Positions 16,402-24,202 of a stretch of DNA of 44,402 nt are shown here, piece after piece. This DNA is from Phenylobacterium sp. (GTDB lineage Bacteria; Pseudomonadota; Alphaproteobacteria; Caulobacterales; Caulobacteraceae). The stretch covers positions 1-44,402 of the forward strand of contig NZ_JANXWD010000068.1 of NCBI RefSeq assembly GCF_025351295.1. Direction: 5' to 3'. A model generated the notes under the pieces. That model had not been told where the DNA came from. It worked only from the letters and a program-made list of their open reading frames with translations, and did no database searches. The position numbers and the translations under genes were made by a program. Each line of letters starts with the position of its first letter. The first letter of the stretch is position 1.

Positions 16402-17040
16402 CTAAGGCCGCGGCGCCAGCCCTTCCACGATCAGGCCGATCTGGCGGTTCATGGCGGCGATCATCGCCTGGGCGTCGGCGTCGTGGGTGATCACCAGCCG
16501 GTAGGTCCAGGCATAGGCCGCCATGATCAGGTCGACGACCTCGTGGCAGTCGACGTCCTGGCGGATGTCGCCCAGCGCCTTGCCCCGCTCCAGGCACTCG
16601 ATGACCGCGCCCATCAGCCGCGTGTTGTGGCCATAGGGCCGGGCGCCGGGGGACAGGGTCCAGTCGTAGGCGGCGGCGATATGCGACAGGAACAGCCGCA
16701 CATTCCGCGCCTCGAACTCCAGGTGGATGGCGAACATCGTGCGCAGCCGGTCCGCCGTGGCGCCGTGCAGGTGCGGCATGACCCGGTCGAGTTCCGCATA
16801 CAGCGGGTCGATCCGGGCCTGCATCACCTCGGAGAGAATCTCACCCTTGGAGGCGAAGGTGGTGAACACGCTGCCCACGGCCACGCCGGCGTGGCGCGCG
16901 ATCTCGCGGATCGTCGTGCCCTGGTAGCCGTGGGTGTCGAACAGCTCCCGGGCGGCGGCGAGCACGCGCTGGCGTGTCGCCGCCTTCTGCGACTGTCTGG
17001 CAGCCGGCGGCCCGGGGACCCGTTCGACGTCGATCGTCAT
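16402..17040 (-). CDS. TetR/AcrR family regulator
   Basis: 212 residues. The N-terminal helix-turn-helix (about 22-69: TRQRVLAAARELFDTHGYQG, then TTIREIARHAGVAVGSVFTTF) is standard TetR. The C-terminal helical region should bind a small ligand and dimerise. Its 3' end faces the acyl-CoA dehydrogenase with 15 bases between stops. It lies 12 bases after the next TetR gene upstream on the same strand, so the two are likely co-transcribed. By context it may sense an acyl-CoA, but nothing in the sequence proves this. Confidence 0.92.
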   Translation of the reverse strand: MTIDVERVPGPPAARQSQKAATRQRVLAAARELFDTHGYQGTTIREIARHAGVAVGSVFTTFASKGEILSEVMQARIDPLYAELDRVMPHLHGATADRLRTMFAIHLEFEARNVRLFLSHIAAAYDWTLSPGARPYGHNTRLMGAVIECLERGKALGDIRQDVDCHEVVDLIMAAYAWTYRLVITHDADAQAMIAAMNRQIGLIVEGLAPRP

Positions 17041-17052
17041 GCGTACCGTTGT

Positions 17053-17706
17053 CTAGCCGCGACGCGCGCCCGCCAGCAGGATGCGGATCTGTTCGCGGGC
17101 CCGCGCCTGGAGCGCGTCCAGGCTCCAGCCCTCGAAGATCGCCTGCGGGAAGTTCGACAGATAGGTGTCGAACAGCATCTGGCTGCGCAACTTCACATCG
17201 GCTTCCTGGGACAGCTCGCCGCGTTCGATGGCGGCGTTCAGCTGTTCGCCGAACAACTCCTGGAAGGGCGTCGTCGACGACGGGAGACCGCGCAGCGTGG
17301 GGCCGCCGTCCTTGTCCCACGAGACGCTGAACGCGGCGCGGGCCAGCTGCAGCCGGGACTTGTAGAAGGTGTAGCCGGCCATGAAGACCTTGAGCACGGC
17401 GTCTTCGACGTTGCGCCCGCGGGTGGCGGCGTCGCGCATGGCGGCGGTGAGGGCCTCCATGTCGTCGACCATGATCTCGCGGAACAGGTCGGACTTATCC
17501 GAGAAGTTGGCGAAGACCGCGCCGGTGGACATGCCGGCGGCCGCGGCGATGTCGCGGATCGTGGCGCCTTCGTAGCCTTCTTCACTGAACAGGCGGCGGG
17601 CGGCGGCGAGGACCTTCAGGCGGGTCTGCTGCTTGGCCAGCGCGCGGCGGGTGGGGGCGCGCGCCGGACTGTCGGCGGCGACCTGGTTCGGGGAGATGTG
17701 CTTCAT
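17053..17706 (-). CDS. TetR/AcrR family regulator (second of a tandem pair)
   Basis: 217 residues. HTH at about 28-75 (TRLKVLAAARRLFSEEGYEG, then ATIRDIAAAAGMSTGAVFANF). The ligand domain differs clearly from that of the downstream neighbour, so this is not a simple recent duplication. A KAATRQRVLAAAR-like start in one and KQQTRLKVLAAAR in the other indicates a common but older origin. Its upstream region contains GAACACGTTC (17795-17804), a palindrome that could be an autoregulatory operator. Confidence 0.92.
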   Translation of the reverse strand: MKHISPNQVAADSPARAPTRRALAKQQTRLKVLAAARRLFSEEGYEGATIRDIAAAAGMSTGAVFANFSDKSDLFREIMVDDMEALTAAMRDAATRGRNVEDAVLKVFMAGYTFYKSRLQLARAAFSVSWDKDGGPTLRGLPSSTTPFQELFGEQLNAAIERGELSQEADVKLRSQMLFDTYLSNFPQAIFEGWSLDALQARAREQIRILLAGARRG

Positions 17707-18041
17707 TCGTCTCTTGAATTCACCGGAGGGGAACCCGGCGATCTTGGCTTTGGGGAGGGGGACCGGCGCCTGGAAAACGCGGCATACCGGCAGTGAACAC
17801 GTTCGACAGACTCACGACGTGGGGATCGTTGAAGGCGTGAAACCTCTGACGGGTTCCTGGCCTTGGATCGGATGGACTAGAGGCTAAGCTCTTCTTCTAT
17901 ATGAAGTCCGGCAGCTCTGATTCTCAAGGTCTATCCGAACCGGCGCTCGTTGAACATGATCATCGCGCGCCGAGTCAAGTTTAAATTAGACTCAGGCTTT
18001 CGTGTGGCCTAGCGGCCCCGCTGCGACGTAAGGTCTCAGAT
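17707..18041. promoter_or_regulatory. 335-base intergenic region upstream of TetR and HIG1 genes
   Basis: No credible gene is seen. It must hold promoters for both flanking, divergent genes. A palindrome GAACACGTTC lies at 17795-17804. An A+T-rich patch (AAGTTTAAATTA) is bracketed by the inverted pentamers GAGTC (17972-17976) and GACTC (17989-17993), both of which are GANTC sites of the kind methylated by CcrM in Caulobacterales. Function unproven. Confidence 0.4.
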
Positions 18042-18239
18042 ATGGATATCTTCGACTATCTGATCTACGCGGCCCTGGCCGGCGTGAGCATTGTTCTGGC
18101 CCTGGGCATCTACGCCCTGTTCCGCGGCGGTAACTTCGGCCGCTCCTATTCCAACAAGCTGATGCGGCTGCGGGTGCTGATGCAGGCCATCGCGATCGCG
18201 GTGCTGGTGCTGGCGGCCTGGTGGCGGGGCCAGAGCTGA
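18042..18239 (+). CDS. HIG1-domain twin-transmembrane protein
   Basis: 65 residues with two membrane helices (about 7-27 and 46-62) and a loop GRSYSNKLMRLRVLMQA. The N-K-L-M-R-x-R-V core is the signature of the bacterial HIG1 (hypoxia-induced gene 1) family, whose mitochondrial relatives associate with respiratory complexes III and IV. An inner-membrane location is expected. It ends 14 bases before the adenosyltransferase start and is probably the first gene of that transcript. This small protein next to a cobalamin adenosyltransferase and etfBA is, as I recall, a common alphaproteobacterial arrangement. Confidence 0.85.
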   Translation: MDIFDYLIYAALAGVSIVLALGIYALFRGGNFGRSYSNKLMRLRVLMQAIAIAVLVLAAWWRGQS

Positions 18240-18253
18240 CGAGGAGAGAGCCG

Positions 18254-18829
18254 ATGGTGACCCTCAACCGTATCTATACGCGAACCGGCGACGCGGGGAC
18301 GACGCGGCTGGCCACTGGCGCCCCGGTCAGCAAGGCCGATCTGCGTGTCGAGGCCTACGGTGCGGTCGACGAGACCAACGCCTGCGTGGGCCTGGCCCGC
18401 ACCCAGCTCGGCGCCGACCCCGAGCTGGACGCCATGCTGGCGCGCATCCAGAACGAGCTCTTCGACCTGGGCGCCGACCTGTCGACCCCGCCGGCGGCCG
18501 ATGAGGCGCCGGGATCGCGCCTGCGCATCCTGGACAGCCAGGTGGCGCGGCTGGAAGCCGAGATCGACACCCTGAACGACCGGCTGCCGGCCCTGCAGTC
18601 CTTCATCCTGCCCGGCGGGACTGCGGCGGCGGCGTCCCTGCACCTGGGCCGCACCGTCTGCCGCCGGGCCGAGCGCGAGGCGGTGCGGCTGGTCGAGGCC
18701 GGCGAGCCGGTGAGCGGCCCGGCGATGCGCTACATCAACCGCCTCTCTGACTTCCTCTTCGTCGCCGCCCGCTGGGCCAACGGCCAGGGCAAGGCCGAGG
18801 TGTTCTGGAAGTCCGGCGCGACGCGCTAG
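18254..18829 (+). CDS. Corrinoid (cob(I)alamin) adenosyltransferase, PduO type
   Basis: 191 residues, cytoplasmic homotrimer. It transfers the adenosyl group from ATP to cob(I)alamin, making adenosylcobalamin, the cofactor of methylmalonyl-CoA mutase and similar enzymes. The ATP-binding N-terminus IYTRTGDAGTT (7-17), AYGAVDETNA, CRRAERE and the end motif INRLSDFLFVAARW are all present. The ATG at 18254 is preceded by GAGGAGAG, so it is preferred over the GTG at 18221. The link to fatty-acid oxidation genes fits a role in odd-chain or branched acyl-CoA metabolism. Confidence 0.93.
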   Translation: MVTLNRIYTRTGDAGTTRLATGAPVSKADLRVEAYGAVDETNACVGLARTQLGADPELDAMLARIQNELFDLGADLSTPPAADEAPGSRLRILDSQVARLEAEIDTLNDRLPALQSFILPGGTAAAASLHLGRTVCRRAEREAVRLVEAGEPVSGPAMRYINRLSDFLFVAARWANGQGKAEVFWKSGATR

Positions 18830-18830
18830 C

Positions 18831-19106
18831 TCACTTCGGCGCCGGCGCCGGCGTCGGGCCCACGGGCCGGCCGATGGCGCGTTTGGCCGCGGCTTCGGCC
18901 GTCTTGTCCTGGATGGTCTTGCCGGTGATGTCGGAGATCAGCACCGGCTGGGCGCAGACGCGGCTGGAGGGATCCCACCATTTGTGGGCCCCTTCGCACT
19001 TCTTCTGCGGCACGATCCAGCCGATCTGCCAGACCAGGACGCCCACCACCGCGACGGCGAACAGGGCGATGAAGATGAGCTTCAGGCGCTCGATATTCGG
19101 GTTCAT
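18831..19106 (-). CDS. Small single-pass membrane protein, function unknown
   Basis: 91 residues. It starts MNPNIERLKLIFIALFAVAV with one membrane helix (about 9-31) and then a short periplasmic-type part with two Cys (KKCEGAHKWWDPSSRVCAQP) that could form a disulphide. The tail is Pro/Ala-rich. The start has an excellent AAGGAG site, which sits beside a TTACGTAA palindrome (19117-19124). The frame opens further upstream (19184) but the ribosome-binding site decides for 19106. The gene faces the opposite way from its neighbours and ends one base past the adenosyltransferase stop. Confidence 0.65.
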   Translation of the reverse strand: MNPNIERLKLIFIALFAVAVVGVLVWQIGWIVPQKKCEGAHKWWDPSSRVCAQPVLISDITGKTIQDKTAEAAAKRAIGRPVGPTPAPAPK

Positions 19107-19233
19107 GCGGCTCCTTTTACGTAAGGATAGGCGCCTCTGGCTAGCCGCCCCGACACGAACCCATGCGGGGCCGTGCGCTTGCAAACCGCGTCGGAACCGC
19201 TATTGCCCACCCGGCTCAATTCGTTCCGCAACC

Positions 19234-19239
19234 TATAAT
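19234..19239 (+). promoter_or_regulatory. Perfect -10 box before etfB
   Basis: TATAAT at 19234-19239, 18 bases before the etfB ATG. If used, transcription would start near 19246, leaving a leader of only about 11 nt with no Shine-Dalgarno sequence. No good -35 hexamer lies at the right distance. Confidence 0.4.
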
Positions 19240-19257
19240 TTGAGGCGCTAGCAACCC

Positions 19258-20004
<747 letters not shown>

Positions 20005-20949
20005 ATGGCCGTTCTCGTCATCGCGGACCACGACAACACGACGCTGAAGGACAACACCCACAAGGTGGTCACCGCCGCCCTCGCCATGAGCGGCGACGTG
20101 GATGTCCTGGTGGCCAGCGCCTCGAGCGCCGCCCTGGGCGCCGCCGCCGCCAAGATCACGGGCGTGCGCAAGGTCCTGACCGCCGACAGCCCCGAACTGG
20201 GCCAGGGCCTGGCCGAGGCGGTGGGCGACCTGATCGTGGGCCTGATGGGCGGCTATGACGCCGTCCTGATCCCCGCCACCTCGCAGGGCAAGAACTTCAG
20301 CCCCCGCGTCGCGGCCAAGCTGGACGTGGCGCAGATCTCGGAAGTGATCGAGGTCGTCTCGCCCGACACCTTCGTGCGCCCGATCTACGCCGGCAACGCG
20401 CTGGAAACGGTGCAGTCGGCCGACGCCAAGAAGGTGCTGACCGTGCGTCCAACCGCCTTTAAGCCGGCGGCGGAAGGCGGCTCGGCCAAGGTCGAGGCCA
20501 CCGCCCCCCCCGGCGCGCCGGCCAAGGTTCACTTCGTCGACCAGAAGATCGTCAAGTCGGCCCGCCCGGACCTGGGGGCCGCCAAGATCGTGGTCTCCGG
20601 CGGCCGCGCCATGGGCTCCGCCGAGGAGTTTCAGAAGGTCATCGAGCCCCTGGCCGATAAGCTGGGCGCCGCCGTGGGCGCCAGCCGCGCCGCGGTGGAC
20701 GCCGGCTATGCGCCCAACGACTACCAGGTCGGCCAGACCGGCAAGGTGGTGGCCCCGGAGCTCTACATCGCCATCGGCATCTCGGGCGCCATCCAGCACC
20801 TGGCCGGCATGAAGGACTCCAAGGTCATCGTGGCGATCAACAAGGACGGCGACGCGCCGATCTTCCAGGTCGCCGATTTCGGCCTGGTCTCCGACTACAA
20901 GACCGCCGTCCCCGACCTGATGACCGCCCTGACCGCCGCCGGGAAGTAG
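20005..20949 (+). CDS. etfA: Electron transfer flavoprotein, alpha subunit
   Basis: 314 residues. The C-terminal FAD-binding domain starts with [12 protein letters not shown] (198-209) and includes QVGQTGK (241-247), [12 protein letters not shown] (254-265) and [18 protein letters not shown], all standard for EtfA. The N-terminal domain supports the heterodimer with EtfB. The ATG begins directly after the etfB stop. Codon use is as in the rest of the window. Confidence 0.97.
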   Translation: MAVLVIADHDNTTLKDNTHKVVTAALAMSGDVDVLVASASSAALGAAAAKITGVRKVLTADSPELGQGLAEAVGDLIVGLMGGYDAVLIPATSQGKNFSPRVAAKLDVAQISEVIEVVSPDTFVRPIYAGNALETVQSADAKKVLTVRPTAFKPAAEGGSAKVEATAPPGAPAKVHFVDQKIVKSARPDLGAAKIVVSGGRAMGSAEEFQKVIEPLADKLGAAVGASRAAVDAGYAPNDYQVGQTGKVVAPELYIAIGISGAIQHLAGMKDSKVIVAINKDGDAPIFQVADFGLVSDYKTAVPDLMTALTAAGK

Positions 20950-20969
20950 ATGCGCAAACCTATCCCGGC

Positions 20970-21190
20970 TCGTCGCGGTCGAGCGGTGCGGGCCGGGACC
21001 CTTGGCCTGGTCCATCGGCCGCCTGGTGGGGCCGTTCTGGAGCGACATCGCCTCGGATCTGGGGTTCTGGATCGTCTGCCGACGGGATAGCCGCAAGCTG
21101 CGCCGTATCGTCGCGCTGCGGAACTGGCTGCTTCCCGAGGCGTCAGTGGCGGCCGCAGCGGTATCGGGAACGCACCCGGACGCCGCGTGA
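20970..21190 (+). pseudogene. Possible remnant of a LysR-type regulator (C-terminal fragment)
   Basis: Between etfA and the hydroxyacyl-CoA dehydrogenase the plus-strand frame reads GPLAWSIGRLVGPFWSDIAS, then DLGFWIVCRRDSRKLRRIVA and LRNWLLPEA. This looks like the last 60 residues of a GcvA/LysR substrate-binding domain (…GRLVxPF…YWLVCP…FRxWLLxEA). No start codon with a ribosome-binding site, and no DNA-binding domain, is present. I call it a decayed tail, with limited confidence. It could instead be chance resemblance in an intergenic frame. Confidence 0.35.
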
Positions 21191-21257
21191 TCTTTTGCGA
21201 CGCAGCAAAGCTCTTGCCGCACCGCGCCATACGCGTGTTAGAAAGCTGCCACGAATT

Positions 21258-21274
21258 TGAGCGGAAGCCGCTCA
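21258..21274 (+). other. Small hairpin in the leader of the 3-hydroxyacyl-CoA dehydrogenase gene
   Basis: Perfect 7-bp stem TGAGCGG-AAG-CCGCTCA, ending 21 bases before the start codon. Short and without a known match; it may be an operator or only a chance stem. Confidence 0.3.
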
Positions 21275-21295
21275 GAGGCATGGGGCCAGGTCTGC

Positions 21296-22174
21296 ATGGT
21301 TGACATCAAGACGGTCGGCGTCATCGGCGCGGGCCAAATGGGTTCCGGCATCGCCCACGTCATCGCCCTTGGTGGCTACGACGTCCTGCTCCATGACGTG
21401 AGCCCGGAACGGATCGACCAGGGCATCGCCCAGATCGAGAAGAACATGACCCGCCAGGTGGCCCGCGGGGTGATCGAGCACACGGCGATGGAAGCCGCCA
21501 TCGCGCGGATCAAGCCTGCCCCCGAGCTGCAGATGATCGGCGCCACCGACCTGGCCATCGAGGCGGCCACCGAAAACGAAGAGACCAAGAAGGCGATCTT
21601 CAAGGCGCTGCAGCCGCATCTGGGCGCCAAGACCCTGTTGGCCTCCAACACCTCGTCGATCTCGATCACCCGCCTGGCGTCGGCCACCGACCGGCCGGGC
21701 AAGTTCATCGGGCTGCACTTCATGAACCCGGCGCCGGTGATGAAGCTGGTGGAGATCATCCGTGGCATCGCCACCGACGCCGACACCTATGAAGTCGCGG
21801 TCAGCTTCGCCCAGTCGCTGGGCAAGACCACCTCCAACGCCGAGGATTTCCCCGCCTTCATCGTCAACCGCATGCTGATGCCGATGATCAACGAGGCGAT
21901 CTACACGCTCTATGAGGGCGTCGGGACGGTGGACGCCATCGACACCGCCATGCGCCTGGGCGCCAACCACCCGATGGGCCCGCTGGAGCTGGGCGACTTC
22001 ATCGGGCTGGATACGGTGCTGTCGATCATGAACGTGCTGTACGACGGCCTGTCGGACTCCAAGTACCGCCCCTGCCCGCTGCTGGTGAAATATGTCGAGG
22101 CCGGCTGGCTGGGCCGCAAGTCGGGCCGCGGCTTCTACGACTACCGCGGCGACACCCCCGTCCCGACGCGCTGA
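21296..22174 (+). CDS. 3-hydroxybutyryl-CoA (3-hydroxyacyl-CoA) dehydrogenase
   Basis: 292 residues, soluble NAD-dependent enzyme that oxidises (S)-3-hydroxyacyl-CoA to 3-oxoacyl-CoA, or the reverse. Rossmann loop GAGQMGSG (11-18), catalytic region SNTSSISIT (117-125) and HFMNPAPVMKLVE (141-153) with His141 and Glu153. The C-terminal dimer domain contains NHPMGPLELGDFIGLD. Single-domain, single-function length matches Hbd/PaaH. Position just after etfBA supports use in acyl-CoA oxidation or polyhydroxybutyrate metabolism. The frame extends to 21257, but the ATG at 21296 starts the family. Confidence 0.94.
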   Translation: MVDIKTVGVIGAGQMGSGIAHVIALGGYDVLLHDVSPERIDQGIAQIEKNMTRQVARGVIEHTAMEAAIARIKPAPELQMIGATDLAIEAATENEETKKAIFKALQPHLGAKTLLASNTSSISITRLASATDRPGKFIGLHFMNPAPVMKLVEIIRGIATDADTYEVAVSFAQSLGKTTSNAEDFPAFIVNRMLMPMINEAIYTLYEGVGTVDAIDTAMRLGANHPMGPLELGDFIGLDTVLSIMNVLYDGLSDSKYRPCPLLVKYVEAGWLGRKSGRGFYDYRGDTPVPTR

Positions 22175-22178
22175 CCGG

Positions 22179-23669
22179 TCAGAGCACCGGCGGGCGTTCG
22201 TAGCCGGGGTCGCTGTAGGGCGGGTAGTCGTCGAAGATCGCGCCGCCGTCGATGGCGCGCGGGTCGCCGGTGGCGCGCAGTTCGGCCATCAGGCGCGCAT
22301 CCATTGCCTTGACCACGGCCGCCTCCCCGGCCTCGCCCGCCAGGTCGGTCAGGGCGTAGGGATCGACCCGCAGGTCGTAGAGTTCGTGCGGCGGGCGCTT
22401 GGCCGTGGCGCGGTCGAAGAACGGTTTCACGTACGGATCGTCCTTCCTGGTGAGCAGTTCGGCCTTGGTCGGGCCCTGGTCCATGTCGGCGAAGCCGGAG
22501 TAGAGCTTCTGTTCGATGTCCTGGAAGGTGACGGTGCGCGTCGTCGGGTCGCCCGCCGGCCAGCGCTCGGGGTGGAAGTTGCGGATGTAGAGGTGGCTGG
22601 CGGTGCGCAGCGCCCGCATCGGATAGCCGTCGCCGGGCCTCGTGTGGCTGTCGATGTGCCGCTCCATGCAGCCGATCACATGGTCCCGCGGCCAGCGCCG
22701 GCCCGCCGTCAGCAGCGGCAAGAGGCTGAGGCCCGTGGCCTCCTTCAGCGGGGCCGCCCCGCTCGCCTCGACGAAGGTCGGGGCCAGGTCCATCAGGCTG
22801 ACCATGGCCTGCGACACGCTGCCGGCCTTCAGTCGGGCGGCCTTCCACGCGATCGTCAGCGGCACGTGCCAGCCGGCGTCGTAGAGCGTCGCCTTGCCGC
22901 GCGGGAACGGCCAGCCGTTGTCGCCGGTCATCGCCACCAGAGTGTTGCCCAGCAGGCCCTCGCGTTGCAGCCGGTCCAGCATCTCCCCGGACTCGCGGTC
23001 GAACCGCTCCACCTCGAAGCGGTAGTCGACCATGTCGCCGCGCACCTCGGGCGTATCGGGCAGGTAGGGCGGCACGGTGACCGCGGCCGGCGAGATCCCG
23101 GCGGCGATGCCGGCCCCCTTCACGTAAGGCCGGTGCGGATCGTTGGTGCCGAACCAGAAGCAGAATGGCGCGCCGGGCGGCCGCCTGGCCAGGAAGGCGT
23201 CGAAGTCGTCATAGGCGTTGCCGGCTGGGTTGCGGGTGCGGCGCGCGGGGCCGATCTGGCCCGGCGCCCAGCCCTTGCGGGCATAGCCGACATGGTAACC
23301 GGCCGCCTCCAGCAGGTCCGGATAGACCTGGAACCGGCGCGGCAGGATGCTAGCCAGGTTCGCGCCTTCGGCCAGCCGCCAGGGCCATTGGCCGGTCAGC
23401 AGGGCGCCGCGCGAGGCGGTGCAGCTGGGCGAGGGGGAGAAGGCGTTCGGGAAGAACACGCCCTCGCGGCGCAGGCGCGTGAAGGTGGGCAGGTTGAGGT
23501 CGAAGCGGTCCTTCTGGTCCTCCGGCTGCCAGCTCCAGTCGTCGGCCAGCAGCAGCAGGATGTTGGGGCGCGCCCGCTGGCCGGCCTTCGGCGTCGCGCC
23601 TCGCGCCCCGGGCGCGGCGGCCAGGGCTGCCAGGCCGCCCACCACCGCGCGACGCTGCACCTCCGTCAT
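22179..23669 (-). CDS. Sulfatase (type I, Cys-type) with Tat-like signal
   Basis: 496 residues. The N-terminus MTEVQRRAVVGGLAALAAAP has a twin-Arg followed by a hydrophobic stretch, which suggests Tat export. The sulfatase core shows the metal-binding pair DD (43-44, LLADDWSW), the formylglycine motif C83-TASR (CTASRGALLTG) and D250-N251 (MTGDNGW) with K259. It would hydrolyse sulfate esters in the periplasm. Cys83 must be converted to formylglycine, and no FGE gene is in the window. A phosphonate or arylsulfate ester cannot be excluded. It converges on the hydroxyacyl-CoA dehydrogenase with 4 bases between stops. Confidence 0.9.
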   Translation of the reverse strand: MTEVQRRAVVGGLAALAAAPGARGATPKAGQRARPNILLLLADDWSWQPEDQKDRFDLNLPTFTRLRREGVFFPNAFSPSPSCTASRGALLTGQWPWRLAEGANLASILPRRFQVYPDLLEAAGYHVGYARKGWAPGQIGPARRTRNPAGNAYDDFDAFLARRPPGAPFCFWFGTNDPHRPYVKGAGIAAGISPAAVTVPPYLPDTPEVRGDMVDYRFEVERFDRESGEMLDRLQREGLLGNTLVAMTGDNGWPFPRGKATLYDAGWHVPLTIAWKAARLKAGSVSQAMVSLMDLAPTFVEASGAAPLKEATGLSLLPLLTAGRRWPRDHVIGCMERHIDSHTRPGDGYPMRALRTASHLYIRNFHPERWPAGDPTTRTVTFQDIEQKLYSGFADMDQGPTKAELLTRKDDPYVKPFFDRATAKRPPHELYDLRVDPYALTDLAGEAGEAAVVKAMDARLMAELRATGDPRAIDGGAIFDDYPPYSDPGYERPPVL

Positions 23670-23824
23670 CGACCCGCTCCCTCTGCCTGTCGCGCCAGAT
23701 CAGGCCCTTGTGCGCCCCGGTGCAAGCGCTGCGGCGTCCGACGGGTTGCGGTCGTTAATTTTGCCTGCGGCCGTCGGCCTGGGGCATGGTCATGCGTCCT
23801 ATGGCCGGATCCGGAGACCGCCCC

Positions 23825-24202
23825 GTGCTCTACGCCCTGCTCTGCTACAACGACGAGGACACCGTCTGGGCCTGGGACAAGACCCAGGACGGCGAGGTGA
23901 TGGCGCGGCTGGCGCAGGTGCGGGCCCCGCTGGAGAAGGCCGGCAAGCTGGGCCCGTCGCTGCGCCTGCTGCCGACCACGGCGGCCACCACCCTGCGCAA
24001 GTCCGACCCGCCGCTGGTGATCGACGGCCCCTATGCCGAGACCAAGGAACAGCTGCTGGGCTTCTACATCGTCGACGTGGCGGACCTGGAGGAGGCGCTG
24101 GGCGTCGCCCGCCTGCTGGCGGACGCCAATCCAGGCGGCGCCTATGAGATCCGACCCCTGGCGGTCTACAATCCGGGTGCGCCGATGGCCGCCGGCGGAT
24201 GA
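23825..24202 (+). CDS. YCII-related DGPF-domain protein
   Basis: About 125 residues if it starts at the GTG at 23825 (GGAGA lies 7-11 bases upstream). ATG starts at 23786, 23792 or 23801 are also possible and would add 8-13 residues. The body contains VIDGPYAETKEQLLGFYIV, the DGPF/YCII-related motif with DGPYAETKE. Such proteins are the regular partners of ECF42 sigma factors. The stop overlaps the ATG of the sigma gene (ATGA), so the two are translationally coupled. It may be an anti-sigma-like or signalling partner; its biochemistry is not known. Confidence 0.85.
   Translation: MLYALLCYNDEDTVWAWDKTQDGEVMARLAQVRAPLEKAGKLGPSLRLLPTTAATTLRKSDPPLVIDGPYAETKEQLLGFYIVDVADLEEALGVARLLADANPGGAYEIRPLAVYNPGAPMAAGG

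Noticed and set aside
17881..17960. Possible tRNA-like stretch before the HIG1 gene
   Set aside because: No acceptor stem or TTCRA-type T-loop could be drawn; the region looks like promoter sequence.
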